A stretch of 42,955 bases of DNA from CAZAMT01 sp964486145 (lineage in GTDB: Bacteria; Bacteroidota; Bacteroidia; Bacteroidales; JAAAOM01), in the NCBI GenBank assembly GCA_964486145.1, contig CAZAMT010000006.1, positions 1 through 42,955 on the forward strand, in the 5' to 3' direction. This document shows, one piece after another, positions 16,923-26,068 of this stretch. Numbering within the stretch: position 1 is the stretch's first letter; each line of letters begins with the position of its first letter. The position numbers and the translations under genes are program-made. The notes below the pieces were generated by a model, which saw only the letters and a program-made list of their open reading frames with translations, was not told the origin of the DNA and did not search any database.

Positions 16923-18325
16923 TTAAACTTAAATTTTTTTACTGCAAAGATGCTCATTTTAATGAGTAACCAACCATGTTTAAAACGACTGATTTGGGTT
17001 GAACCATATTCTCTATCGCGGTATCGAACGTATATCTCTACAATTTTGAGATTAAGTTTAGCAGCACCGAAGATCAAATCAAAATCACCAAAGGGATCAA
17101 AATCACCAAAATAGTTTCTGTTGGCTTTAATTTTCTCATAATCATCCCGAAGTAACACCTTGGTGCCACAAAGTGTATCTTTTAATCGTTGCCCAAGCAA
17201 ATACGTGAAAAACAGGCTGAAGAATTTGTTTCCAATCAGATTAAGAAATCGCATGGCTTCTTTTTCCATGGGATAAACAAGTCGACATCCGTTGATAAAT
17301 TCCCCGCGGTTTTTGGTCAGTGCTTCGTAAAATTTGGGCATATCCTCAGGTGGTGTTGTAAGGTCAGAATCAAGGATCATAAGAATGTCACCTGTTGCAA
17401 CCTCAAAACCTTCACGTACTGCATTTCCTTTTCCTTTTCCTGTTTGCCTGATAACGTTAATTTTCTTTTCAGGATATGCTTTTTTTACCCGCAACATTTC
17501 TTCATAAGTGCCATCCGATGAGTTTCCTTCAACGTAAATGAATTCCTGCCACGTTCCGAAAGGAGGTGTACGCAGAATGGCATTTTCAATATTGCCCATT
17601 TCATTGCGTGCCGGAACAACAATGGACACCGATCGGCTTTCCGGTTTGATCTCCCGTTTGCGTGCAACGATGATCATAACAAGTCCCAGATAGTTGATTA
17701 TAGGGAGGTTAACCAAAATTTTATTGAACAGAAAGTGGAGGACAGGAATTTTTTTAGGTAGAAGAATTTTTCGTTCTTCTTTAATAATTTCAAAGTCTTC
17801 CAGTTCAAGCAGGTTTTTTATGTCTCCGCGGGAAAGCCAGTTTTGCAATGGTTGTCTGGCCTTTAAATGAAGGAATTCGGTCAATCGCAAGATGGGTTCC
17901 CAAACAAAATTATAGGTGGAAATAACCAGGCGGCTTCGGCTGGTGGTTATATCCTGCAAGCTCATCATTGCCTGCTGAACATCGGTGAGTGTGGTAATTA
18001 AGTCAGACAATACCACATAATCAAATGTCTCATCTATATTGAGTTGGTGAACATCCTGAACGTCAAATGTTAAATGCGGGTATTTCTCTTTGGCGATTTG
18101 GATCATTTGATCGGAAAAATCGATACCAACACCTCGCGATGGCCGTAATGCATTGAGCAAATCCCCGGTGCCACATCCCAATTCAATGACATTGCTTTTT
18201 TCGGGGATGATAAATGAAAAGTATTTTTCAAGGGATCGATGATAAAAACGGTTTCGTTTTTTCCATTTCAGCCGTTTTGGGGCCAGATGGTTGTAGAAAT
18301 TTTTCAGGTCTTCTTTTTCAGGCAT
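16919..18325 (-). CDS. Fusion of a SAM-dependent methyltransferase and a GT2 glycosyltransferase
   Basis: A 468-residue protein with two domains. Residues about 1-215 are a class I methyltransferase (NVIELGCGTGDLL at about 45-57, GVGIDFSDQMI, FDYVVLSDLI). Residues about 230-460 are a GT-A fold family 2 glycosyltransferase (VSIVVPARNEMGNIE; GKGKGNAVREGFEVA; the metal-binding ILDSDLTTPPED at about 315-326; DTLCGTKVL; DLIFGAAKLNLKIVEIYVRY), like dolichyl-phosphate or undecaprenyl-phosphate sugar transferases. A hydrophobic segment (PIINYLGLVMIIVA, about 208-221) separates them. The ATGA overlap couples it to the broken methyltransferase downstream. A likely role is surface-glycan or lipid-carrier sugar modification; the substrate is unknown. 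No clean TAnnTTTG box is seen upstream. Confidence 0.9.
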   Translation of the reverse strand: MPEKEDLKNFYNHLAPKRLKWKKRNRFYHRSLEKYFSFIIPEKSNVIELGCGTGDLLNALRPSRGVGIDFSDQMIQIAKEKYPHLTFDVQDVHQLNIDETFDYVVLSDLITTLTDVQQAMMSLQDITTSRSRLVISTYNFVWEPILRLTEFLHLKARQPLQNWLSRGDIKNLLELEDFEIIKEERKILLPKKIPVLHFLFNKILVNLPIINYLGLVMIIVARKREIKPESRSVSIVVPARNEMGNIENAILRTPPFGTWQEFIYVEGNSSDGTYEEMLRVKKAYPEKKINVIRQTGKGKGNAVREGFEVATGDILMILDSDLTTPPEDMPKFYEALTKNRGEFINGCRLVYPMEKEAMRFLNLIGNKFFSLFFTYLLGQRLKDTLCGTKVLLRDDYEKIKANRNYFGDFDPFGDFDLIFGAAKLNLKIVEIYVRYRDREYGSTQISRFKHGWLLIKMSIFAVKKFKFK

Positions 18326-18425
18326 AATATTTTAACCTCACTAATTCATTAATTTTATCTAATTGATCTGTTGAATGAATCGTAAAAATAGCATTTTTAA
18401 CAGGACACGAAAAAACTTAATTTTC

Positions 18426-18443
18426 ACCAATACTGGTATTGGT
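18426..18443. repeat. 18-bp near-perfect palindrome just after the ATP-grasp/receiver gene
   Basis: ACCAATAC and GTATTGGT form an 8-bp stem around TG. It begins 1 bp after the stop codon of the minus-strand gene at 18445. On that strand a T-run follows about 12 nt later. It could be a weak terminator or an operator for the fusion gene downstream. Confidence 0.45.
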
Positions 18444-18444
18444 A

Positions 18445-21400
18445 TCACGGGTTAACAAGAATGAGAGAAATTCTTTTCCTTCCATCCATCATCACGGTTA
18501 AGGGATTTGAAAACCGAACATGGCAAAAATATTTGGTTTCAAAAATGGTCGGTTGTTCTTTCAGTACCTGCCAGTTGATGTAATCATCCACATTGTTTTC
18601 AGGAATAGAGAAATATCCTACATTCATCGATGTAACATTATGGAAGAAATGTGAACCAAGGGAAGCATCAAGAGGGAAATTTTCTAGCCCGACCTCAATA
18701 ATAATTTTGGCATTGGAAATTTGCGGCCATGTAACCGGTATTCCGATGAATTTATCTCTGGTTCCCCATCTACCGGGTCCCATAAGGATATAGTTACGGC
18801 TGGCAGATTTCATGCTTTTATTGATTTCACCGATTTCGTGTGCCATAACTTCTGTATCAAGCTTATTGAAGATTTCAGGTTTTACAAACACAAAATCCGT
18901 AAGGTAATCAATTTTGCCATTGCCGAGGCTTTTTTCTGTGTACAACAAGCGATTTTCATATTTTTCAGGTGGTTGTTCGATGGTATAGTCTTCCGGATTT
19001 TCAACCAGTGGTTTCATTTGCAGCAGGTAAAAAGATGGAAACCCATCTTCCTTTTTTTCCAGATCGATCGCGAACTCGAGTTCAACGGGAGCGCCCAGGG
19101 CCTCCTTGAACAGCTCAAGTAAAACTTCCAGTGTATTTGCAAGGGGTATGTAATTGTATTTTAAAATATCGGCGAAATTCAGAATGCGAGGGCCGGGTTT
19201 CATCAGTCCGGGCTCTATACGATCATTTTCAGGATCATATACGGATGCCAAATGCTTTAAGGTGCCCTGTTTTTCAGCTTCAAAAATGCTCAACCGCTTT
19301 AATCCTGCTACATCACCATCTTTCGTCAGGTTTATTTGTTTTTCGTTAAGATCCAGAGCATAAAAATCAACTTGTGAACTATGAAAAAGGTCTTTCGGTG
19401 TAACAATTTCCAGTTCGGGGTATTTGGGTGAGAACCGGTATGATTTTTCTCCATCTACCACGTATTTACCCAGGCCGGCACCAATGACTGCAAAACCATC
19501 TTCCGGCTCCATATGTGCTACCGGGTAATAATTATGCGACTGTGCAGTTCCGCTAACATGCGGATAGAAATATGTACCATGTTGTGTGCCTGCAACTTCC
19601 TGGATAACAACAGCCATTTTCTCTTCTTCGATTTTATAATTTACGGCTTCAAAGTACATACGCGCCGAGGGAGAATAGATGGAAGCATATACCAGTTTAA
19701 TGGCTGTTGCCATTTGGTTAAGCCGGATATTGAAATCCTCGTGATTGTTTGGAAGTAAAAATGTATCGAAAATTCCTGAAAAAGGCTGCATGGTGGAATC
19801 TTCAAACAGGCTGGATGACCGGATGGCGAGTGGTGTGTTAACAATTTTAAGGAAAATTCGCAACTTTTTCATAAGCTCATATGACAACTCACCACTGATA
19901 AAATGGCTTTTAATCAGATTGTAATCGTGCTCATATAGAATTACCTCCAGCAGCTTGTTCTTTTCTATAAAGATGTCAAATTCATCTGTTCCGATAAACG
20001 ATGTTCGAGGAGTGCGAACTTTAATGTTTTTTATTACATTTCCGAAACTAATGTTATTGATGAGTGTGTTAATAAAAGCCAGGCCGCGTCCTTTTCCCCC
20101 GAGGCCGCCTGTACCTAAACTAACGATACTGCTTTCGTCAAGGAGTGCTTTTTCATCAAAATTCACAATTCGTCCTGTACTTGTTTCATTCCGGTACTTG
20201 CTGATGACAAATTGAAGGTAATTCCTAAATTCAGTCGGGGTGCTGAAATCAGTGACTTTGATTGGGTTAATCATTCGCGCAATACGAATTTCACCCCGGG
20301 CCATCAGCCACAATGAGAAATGGTTTCTGCGACCGTGATAGATAAGTGATTCAGCAGGAATGGAATTGATATAGCCTTCAAATTCTTTCAATGATCGGGC
20401 TTCTGCAATTTTTTTTCCATAGGCATCCCGGTAAATGAAATTTCCAAAACCGAGGTAATGACTAACAAAACTTTTAATGTCCTGGATCAAACTGTCAGAG
20501 TTTTTGTTTATGAAAATTGCCTTTAATTCATAAGCTTTATGTGAATTTGAAGGATCAGATGACTGTATAATTGTGGGTAAATCTTCAAGTTGATTTTTTA
20601 TGTGTTTTACAAGTTGAAATCCTGCCGTTGGGTTCAACCTGTTGTTTTTCCTGAATTTCACATCGGTGATCAGGCACAGCAGGTGATCCCGGTGTTTGTT
20701 AAAATTCAGGATGGCTTCTTCCCAGGTAGTTGCCAGCAGTACTTTTGGGCGAGCCCTGTAGCGCAACACCTTATATAAATCGTCGGTGCTTACATCCTGC
20801 ATGAGTCTCCTGGTTTGATCCATTACACTGTTATACAATAACGGAAGGTATCTGGAATAGTATTTTTCTGAATCTTCAACAAGCAGGATAATTTTAACCG
20901 ACCCCAGGCGTGTGTCGTTTTCAACATTCACCTTATCTTCAAGATGTTTAACCATTGCAAAAAATACCTTGGAGTCACCATTCCAGATAAAAATGCGATC
21001 AATGGAGTCGGGTTTTCCTGATTTGGTAAAAAACTCCATTTCCCGGTTATTGTTTAATAACAGATAAACCGGAATGTAGGGAAACACCTTTTTAATATTT
21101 TTTCCTGCTTCCAGGGGAACTCGTTTTTCAGCGCCTACAATGAGAATAACCATGTCGTAATGCTTTTCTCCAAGTTTGGCCAAAGCTTCCTCATACGTTG
21201 TGACTCCAGTGATACGAGGCATGGAAGTAAGGTTAAACTGATGGTATTCGCCCAGGATGTGTTCGGTGAACCGGCCCTCTTTTTCAATGCTGTATGCATC
21301 ATACAGGGTGGCAACAAGCAAAATCTCCTTCACTTTAAAGGGTTGCAGATCATGGAAGATATCCCTGTTGGCATTGTATTTATTTAAAAATGTTTGAAGC

Positions 21401-21909
21401 AGTTGTCTGCTGTTTAATTTTCCATCCTTTTTATACTCCAGAATTTCCTGTTCAAAATTTTCTTTTTGAAGGGTTTTTCGCATAATAACACGGGCTTCCA
21501 CCGTGTTAATGTAATTTTCGATGTTGTTGGCCAGATTATCGATGAGGTGTCTTTCTTCAAGTAAAAATGGTCCTTCATACAAATCCATGTATTTTTCGAG
21601 GTAATAAATCTCGATTTTCCCTTTTTTACCTGAAATGGTCTCGAATCGCTGGCTTAAACGCGAATGTGTAACCTTAAATTCAGGAGTTTTAAATTCCATT
21701 CCATCGTAATTAATTCGAGCTACAGTGTCCTGGGGGTATTGCCATCCAGTGGGAAGCACCAGGCAGATTTGCTGAAGCGTATCTTCGAGGCTTTTGCCTT
21801 CTTTCATGATTTGAGTGGTACGGTTGATGCAAGCTAACTCCTTCAGTCGCTCTTTGTTCTCAGCATACAGTTTCTGAAAATCAGATAATGATATTTGATT
21901 TGCATCCAT
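18445..21909 (-). CDS. GAF/receiver-like protein with PEP-synthase-type ATP-binding domain; function unknown
   Basis: A 1154-residue cytoplasmic protein. The N-terminus (about 15-140) looks GAF-like (CINRTTQIMKEGKSLEDTL). A first receiver-like domain (about 193-325) lacks the phospho-Asp. A second (about 338-485) keeps acidic VEDSEK (E345, D346), an aspartate in LITDVKF (D416), a Ser/Thr in IIQSSDP and Lys469. From about 598 a PPDK/PEP-synthase N-terminal ATP-grasp domain begins: GGLGGKGRGLAF (601-612), AIRSSSLFEDS (695-705), FSGIFDTFL (710-718) and YLLQMKPLVE (961-970). A C-terminal extension has GPGRWGTRDKFIGIPVTW (1044-1061). The phospho-histidine swivel and the PEP-binding barrel are absent, so it cannot be a complete PEP synthase or PPDK. 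It stands apart by 159 bp upstream and 119 bp downstream. Real activity and input signal are unknown. Confidence 0.85.
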   Translation of the reverse strand: MDANQISLSDFQKLYAENKERLKELACINRTTQIMKEGKSLEDTLQQICLVLPTGWQYPQDTVARINYDGMEFKTPEFKVTHSRLSQRFETISGKKGKIEIYYLEKYMDLYEGPFLLEERHLIDNLANNIENYINTVEARVIMRKTLQKENFEQEILEYKKDGKLNSRQLLQTFLNKYNANRDIFHDLQPFKVKEILLVATLYDAYSIEKEGRFTEHILGEYHQFNLTSMPRITGVTTYEEALAKLGEKHYDMVILIVGAEKRVPLEAGKNIKKVFPYIPVYLLLNNNREMEFFTKSGKPDSIDRIFIWNGDSKVFFAMVKHLEDKVNVENDTRLGSVKIILLVEDSEKYYSRYLPLLYNSVMDQTRRLMQDVSTDDLYKVLRYRARPKVLLATTWEEAILNFNKHRDHLLCLITDVKFRKNNRLNPTAGFQLVKHIKNQLEDLPTIIQSSDPSNSHKAYELKAIFINKNSDSLIQDIKSFVSHYLGFGNFIYRDAYGKKIAEARSLKEFEGYINSIPAESLIYHGRRNHFSLWLMARGEIRIARMINPIKVTDFSTPTEFRNYLQFVISKYRNETSTGRIVNFDEKALLDESSIVSLGTGGLGGKGRGLAFINTLINNISFGNVIKNIKVRTPRTSFIGTDEFDIFIEKNKLLEVILYEHDYNLIKSHFISGELSYELMKKLRIFLKIVNTPLAIRSSSLFEDSTMQPFSGIFDTFLLPNNHEDFNIRLNQMATAIKLVYASIYSPSARMYFEAVNYKIEEEKMAVVIQEVAGTQHGTYFYPHVSGTAQSHNYYPVAHMEPEDGFAVIGAGLGKYVVDGEKSYRFSPKYPELEIVTPKDLFHSSQVDFYALDLNEKQINLTKDGDVAGLKRLSIFEAEKQGTLKHLASVYDPENDRIEPGLMKPGPRILNFADILKYNYIPLANTLEVLLELFKEALGAPVELEFAIDLEKKEDGFPSFYLLQMKPLVENPEDYTIEQPPEKYENRLLYTEKSLGNGKIDYLTDFVFVKPEIFNKLDTEVMAHEIGEINKSMKSASRNYILMGPGRWGTRDKFIGIPVTWPQISNAKIIIEVGLENFPLDASLGSHFFHNVTSMNVGYFSIPENNVDDYINWQVLKEQPTIFETKYFCHVRFSNPLTVMMDGRKRISLILVNP

Positions 21910-22068
21910 GGCTTTCTAAAAATTCTTAAAAATTAAATTAAATGGTGGTCAAATGCAAGATTCAATAACCAAAAGGATACAATGAGATTCAGAAAAAAGT
22001 TCAAGTATTGAATGATGGAATATTGTCTGTCCTTTTTTTGCGCAATTTATAAGCCTCTTTCGAACGAT

Positions 22069-22914
22069 TTATTCGGGTATCGCGATTACATCTGTGGTAC
22101 CCAACGATGGTATTCGTTTTTCCCAGGAATTCGCATCCAATCGCTTGTTGGTCTTCGAATCGATTAGCTTATAATTGAGGTCATTAAAATAATCGATATA
22201 GAAATTAAAGGTTATGTTTTTTTCTTCCATCACGTACTTGCCAACTTCAAATATGATCGCAGGCCTGTATTTCGCGATGGCATTTTTTGCTCCTTTAAAT
22301 ACCTCAAATTCATGGCCATCCGTGTCAATTTTTATGAGGTTTATTTTATCCAGTTTATTTTCCGAACAAAAATCATTAAGGGTAACCGATCCAACACCAT
22401 CTGCCGGTTTACTCGTTCCAAGATGCACCGGGTGATGTTCGCCGCCCGATCCGCTGATTTTCCAACTGGAATATGCCTTAATCTCAGGACTGTCAGTGCT
22501 GATATGAGAAACAAAGGTGTTAATTAACTGCACACGTTGCTTTAAATGGGGGTTCAGTTCAAGGTTTCGTTTGAATTTTCCTATAGCATAATGTGTAGGT
22601 TCAAAAGAAATTACCCTTCCCTGTTCAGCGACTTTTGCATATTGCAGGGCCATGATTCCAAAATTTCCTCCAACATCAAAAATCGTAGCATCTTTGGGCA
22701 TGTTTAAATATTTCGATTTAGTGACATGTTTCTGAAAATTGCCAAAAAGAAACACGGAGAAATCAATTCCTTCTGTTAAATCAAGTTCGTATTTAATACC
22801 ATTTCTTTTTCGAATAACGGTACGTTTTCTGATGAATGGGACAACAATTTTATACAGGATTTTTGCAATGGTAATTTTTATCCTGGTTATTGGAAGTTGG
22901 TTAAACATGTGCAC
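22069..22914 (-). CDS. FkbM family methyltransferase
   Basis: A 281-residue SAM-dependent methyltransferase of the FkbM type. The SAM site is IFDVGGNFGIMALQYAK (about 78-94), with VISFEPTHYAIGKFKRNLELN (about 100-120) and INLIKIDTDGHEFEVFKGA (about 191-209), whose DTDGHE is the FkbM signature. Relatives O-methylate sugars or polyketides, commonly in surface glycan loci. The N-terminal segment PITRIKITIAKILYKIVVPFIRKR may attach to the membrane. It lies 9 bp after the SGNH hydrolase gene and is probably the last gene of the GH95-SGNH-FkbM unit. Substrate unknown. Confidence 0.88.
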   Translation of the reverse strand: MHMFNQLPITRIKITIAKILYKIVVPFIRKRTVIRKRNGIKYELDLTEGIDFSVFLFGNFQKHVTKSKYLNMPKDATIFDVGGNFGIMALQYAKVAEQGRVISFEPTHYAIGKFKRNLELNPHLKQRVQLINTFVSHISTDSPEIKAYSSWKISGSGGEHHPVHLGTSKPADGVGSVTLNDFCSENKLDKINLIKIDTDGHEFEVFKGAKNAIAKYRPAIIFEVGKYVMEEKNITFNFYIDYFNDLNYKLIDSKTNKRLDANSWEKRIPSLGTTDVIAIPE

Positions 22915-22923
22915 ATTTTTTAA

Positions 22924-23604
22924 TTATTCGGGAAGGTTTTCCAGGTACTCTAAAATCTTCTTTTCCCAAAGCTTATATCCGCAATGATTCATATGAATTC
23001 CATCACCAATGTATAGCTGATTATCCGGTTTGCCCCGGGCATCTAACATGAGCGGCCAGATATCAATAAAAGAGACTCCGCTCTGGCTTTCGCAGTATTC
23101 CTTCATACGGTTGTTTGCATCTATCATTTTATTTGAAATGTTCCATCGTGCCGGGCTGGGTTTGATGGATACAAGGGCAATGTTTTCAACGGTTGTTTCA
23201 GATTTCATTTTTTCAACCAGTTTTTTGAAATCATGAAGCACACGATCGGGACTCTTGCCATGAGCAACATCGTTATCACCTTCGTACAAAAGAAGCGTTT
23301 TTGGAGAATATTTTTTGATCAGGGCATCGAAATAATGATGTACATCGCTAAAATGTGAACCGCCAAAGCCCCGGTTTACGGCATTGTATTTCGAGAAAAC
23401 ATCTGCTGCGTCTTTCCACATTCTGAAGGAAGAACTGCCAACGAATAATACAATATCTCCTTGAGGAAGATAGCAATTGTCGAGTGAATCGAATGCATTG
23501 ATTTGGGAACTGAATCGAGTTGGATCGGGATCATTAACCTGGGCACTGAGATGGGCTGAGATTAGCGCGCATGCTGTAAGAAAAGTGATTTTTTTTAGAA
23601 TCAT
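22924..23604 (-). CDS. SGNH/GDSL-type esterase (secreted)
   Basis: A 226-residue protein with a signal peptide (cleavage after AHLSAQ). SGNH blocks are visible: block I FVGSSSFRMW (nucleophile Ser, about 56), block II NRGFGGS (Gly), block III LLYEGDNDVAHG (Asn) and block V DGIHMNHCGYKLW (Asp-x-x-His). It should be an active esterase of the GDSL-like lipase/acylhydrolase type, plausibly removing acetyl groups from carbohydrates. Its ATG overlaps the stop of the GH95 gene by 4 bp (ATGA-type), tying it to fucosidase function. Confidence 0.92.
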   Translation of the reverse strand: MILKKITFLTACALISAHLSAQVNDPDPTRFSSQINAFDSLDNCYLPQGDIVLFVGSSSFRMWKDAADVFSKYNAVNRGFGGSHFSDVHHYFDALIKKYSPKTLLLYEGDNDVAHGKSPDRVLHDFKKLVEKMKSETTVENIALVSIKPSPARWNISNKMIDANNRMKEYCESQSGVSFIDIWPLMLDARGKPDNQLYIGDGIHMNHCGYKLWEKKILEYLENLPE

Positions 23605-25976
23605 AACAGTTTAAAATCTGTGTTAAGTTTGTACGTTTTATTTTCTTCACATTGCAAAGTGATGACTTTGTTCTTGTATTTTATCTTACATGGTCCGCTA
23701 TGGGCGGCATTTATGCTCATATTGTTAAGTACACCATTTTTCCATTCAATATCAAGTGTGTAATTTCCCCTGGCCTTTATTCCTGTTATATGTCCGTTTT
23801 TCCATGATAACGGAAGGGCCGGTAAAATGTGAATGAAATCCCTGTGGCTTTGAATCAACATTTCTGCAATTCCGGCAGTTCCCCCAAAATTTCCGTCGAT
23901 CTGAAATGGTGGATGCGTATCAAATAAATTCGTAAGGGTTGATTTTTGAAGCAGCAGTTCGAGGTGTTTATAAGCTTCCTCTCCGTTAAGCAGACGTGCG
24001 TAGAAATTGATAATCCATGCACGGCTCCACCCGGTGTGACCTCCTCCGTGTGATAACCGGTATTCAATGGTTTTGCGGGCGGCTTCAAACAGTGCTTCAT
24101 TATCTTCCGTTATCTGCGTTCCCGGGTGCAGGCCGAGAAGGTGAGATATGTGTCTGTGACCGGGCTCTACCTCCTTATAGTCTTTTATCCATTCCTGAAT
24201 GGTTCCGTTAGCACCAATTTGAACAGGCGGCAGGCTGTCACGTTTTTCAATAATTTCTGTGCGCATCGGATCATCTGTTTTCAGGATTTTCATCGATTTC
24301 AATGCATAATCGAACAACTCACGAATAATCATTATATCCATGGTTGGTCCATATGTAAGACGCATTTGTTCGTTCGATTCAGGCAGGTAAAATGTGTTTT
24401 CGGGAGAATAAGAGGGGGCAGTGACCAGATATCCTTCGGGACTTTCAATAAGAAAATCAAGAATAAATTGTACAGCACCTTGAATTAAAGGCCAACCGGT
24501 ATTTTCAAGATAAGCAGTATCCATTGTAAATTCGAAATGTCTCCAGACAGGAAAACACACCCAGGCAGCTCCCATGGGAAACATTCCGTGTCTGATGGCG
24601 TCCTGAACGGCAGTGCGGCCAAAAACATTGGTTGCGTGGTGCATGGTCCACCCGTTTGCGCCATACATTTCTTTGGCGGTTACAGCCCCCGGTTCACTTA
24701 CCGCACGGAAGAAATGAATGTATGGATGGCTTGTTTCGGAGAGATTGCAAACTTCTGCCGGCCAATAGTTCATCTGTACATTGATGTTTGTATGGTAGTC
24801 TGAATTCCAGGGTGCATTAAAATAAGGATTCCAGATACCCTGAAGGTTGGCAGGTAGTTGCCCTGGTTCTCTTGAACTGCCCATGAGAAGGTACCTCCCG
24901 TATTGGAAGTAAAGTGCTATAAGGTTATCATCTTTTTTACCATCAATAACGTTTTGTAATCGCTTATCGGTGGGTATGGTATCCGTGTTGCTGTCTCCCA
25001 GTTGAATGGACATACGGTTGAACATTTCCTGATGATCTTCTGTATGTGTAGCCTTCATTTGGTCATAGGATTTTTCGAAATTTCCTTCAAGGATTTTCTT
25101 ACAAACATCCACGGGACGTATGTCACGATCGAAATTTAGTTTTTGCAGGTTATAGTCCGTTGCTGCTGTTAATAAAATGGTCACCTGGCTGGCTTGTTTT
25201 AGTGATATAGCGTTTTTGGAAGTAATTACTTTGCCATCACAATCCAGTATCTTCAAAATAGAGGCAAATTTCATATGTTTCCCGCCCGGGCCCGTTTGTG
25301 AATCATGTTCATCTGTTATTTGTCCTTCCATTATGAGACCATCCTGTCCTGATGCCTTCACAACTACATCCTTTTCTCTTGCCAGGTTGATTTTTCCTGA
25401 GAGTACATTCTTATCTCCGCTGTTTATATGGATAACAACGATATTGTCTGGTGATGAGACAAATACTTCCCTTTGTATGAGTTGTCCATTATAATTAAAC
25501 CTGGTGTGAGCAATTCCGGTGTTTAAATCGAGGGATCGCTCATATTCCGAAATTGTAGCCGAGTCAATATCCAATTGTATGAAAACATCTCCCAATGTCT
25601 GATAAGAACGGATCCTGGGAGGTATGCCCATTAATTGCTTTTTGGCTACATCAAGAGCTTCATTGTTTTTATCGTTTAAAAGAAGTTGTTGTACTTCATC
25701 TAAGTAATTCAATGACTGCGGATTGTTGCAATTTCTCCGAATACCCGCCCACAGACTTTCTTCGTTCAACTGAATTCGTTCGTTCTGAATGTTTCCAAAA
25801 ACCATGGCGCCGATTCTGCCGTTGCCTACCGGCAGTGCATCTGTCCACTCAGTTGCCGGTTGTTTATACCACAACCTGTAATGAGTTTTTTCAGGTGAAT
25901 CCTGACATGAATTATGAATGAACATAAGGATGCATGGCAATAATAATTTGCCTTGTTGCAGGAATTTTTTGACCAT
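23601..25976 (-). CDS. Glycoside hydrolase family 95 (alpha-L-fucosidase type)
   Basis: A 791-residue exported enzyme. The N-terminal hydrophobic segment ends in HNSC, a possible lipobox, so it may be a lipoprotein. It has an N-terminal GH95 beta domain (PATEWTDALPVGNGRIGAMVFG, about 40-61), an (alpha/alpha)6 catalytic domain and a C-terminal beta domain. Catalytic-site stretches are WNSDYHTNINVQMNYWPAE (the Asn pair; the preceding His is the residue that in AfcA favours fucose over galactose), APSYSPENTF with the general acid Glu, and FQIDGNFGGTAGIAEML with the Asp. It removes alpha-1,2-linked L-fucose by inversion. No SusC/SusD pair adjoins, so this is not a standard PUL. The ATGA overlap couples it to the SGNH esterase. 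On the minus strand TATCTTTA at 26008-26001 is a near-match -7 box. Confidence 0.93.
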   Translation of the reverse strand: MVKKFLQQGKLLLPCILMFIHNSCQDSPEKTHYRLWYKQPATEWTDALPVGNGRIGAMVFGNIQNERIQLNEESLWAGIRRNCNNPQSLNYLDEVQQLLLNDKNNEALDVAKKQLMGIPPRIRSYQTLGDVFIQLDIDSATISEYERSLDLNTGIAHTRFNYNGQLIQREVFVSSPDNIVVIHINSGDKNVLSGKINLAREKDVVVKASGQDGLIMEGQITDEHDSQTGPGGKHMKFASILKILDCDGKVITSKNAISLKQASQVTILLTAATDYNLQKLNFDRDIRPVDVCKKILEGNFEKSYDQMKATHTEDHQEMFNRMSIQLGDSNTDTIPTDKRLQNVIDGKKDDNLIALYFQYGRYLLMGSSREPGQLPANLQGIWNPYFNAPWNSDYHTNINVQMNYWPAEVCNLSETSHPYIHFFRAVSEPGAVTAKEMYGANGWTMHHATNVFGRTAVQDAIRHGMFPMGAAWVCFPVWRHFEFTMDTAYLENTGWPLIQGAVQFILDFLIESPEGYLVTAPSYSPENTFYLPESNEQMRLTYGPTMDIMIIRELFDYALKSMKILKTDDPMRTEIIEKRDSLPPVQIGANGTIQEWIKDYKEVEPGHRHISHLLGLHPGTQITEDNEALFEAARKTIEYRLSHGGGHTGWSRAWIINFYARLLNGEEAYKHLELLLQKSTLTNLFDTHPPFQIDGNFGGTAGIAEMLIQSHRDFIHILPALPLSWKNGHITGIKARGNYTLDIEWKNGVLNNMSINAAHSGPCKIKYKNKVITLQCEENKTYKLNTDFKLL

Positions 25977-26007
25977 TTGGATTAAACTTGGTTTGGTGAA
26001 TAAAGAT

Positions 26008-26034
26008 AAAAAAAAAGCCCGATTTTAAACGGGC
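26008..26034 (-). terminator. Rho-independent terminator of korAB
   Basis: Read on the minus strand: GCCCG, an 8-nt loop, CGGGC, then nine T residues. It lies about 35 bp after the korB stop and just upstream of the GH95 gene, so it separates the two units. Confidence 0.85.
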
Positions 26035-26068
26035 CTTGCTTTATTTTATGTAAATGAAATTTTTGTAT

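Noticed and set aside
23601..25976. Polysaccharide utilisation locus around the GH95 gene
   Set aside because: No SusC/SusD pair, anti-sigma factor or hybrid regulator adjoins.
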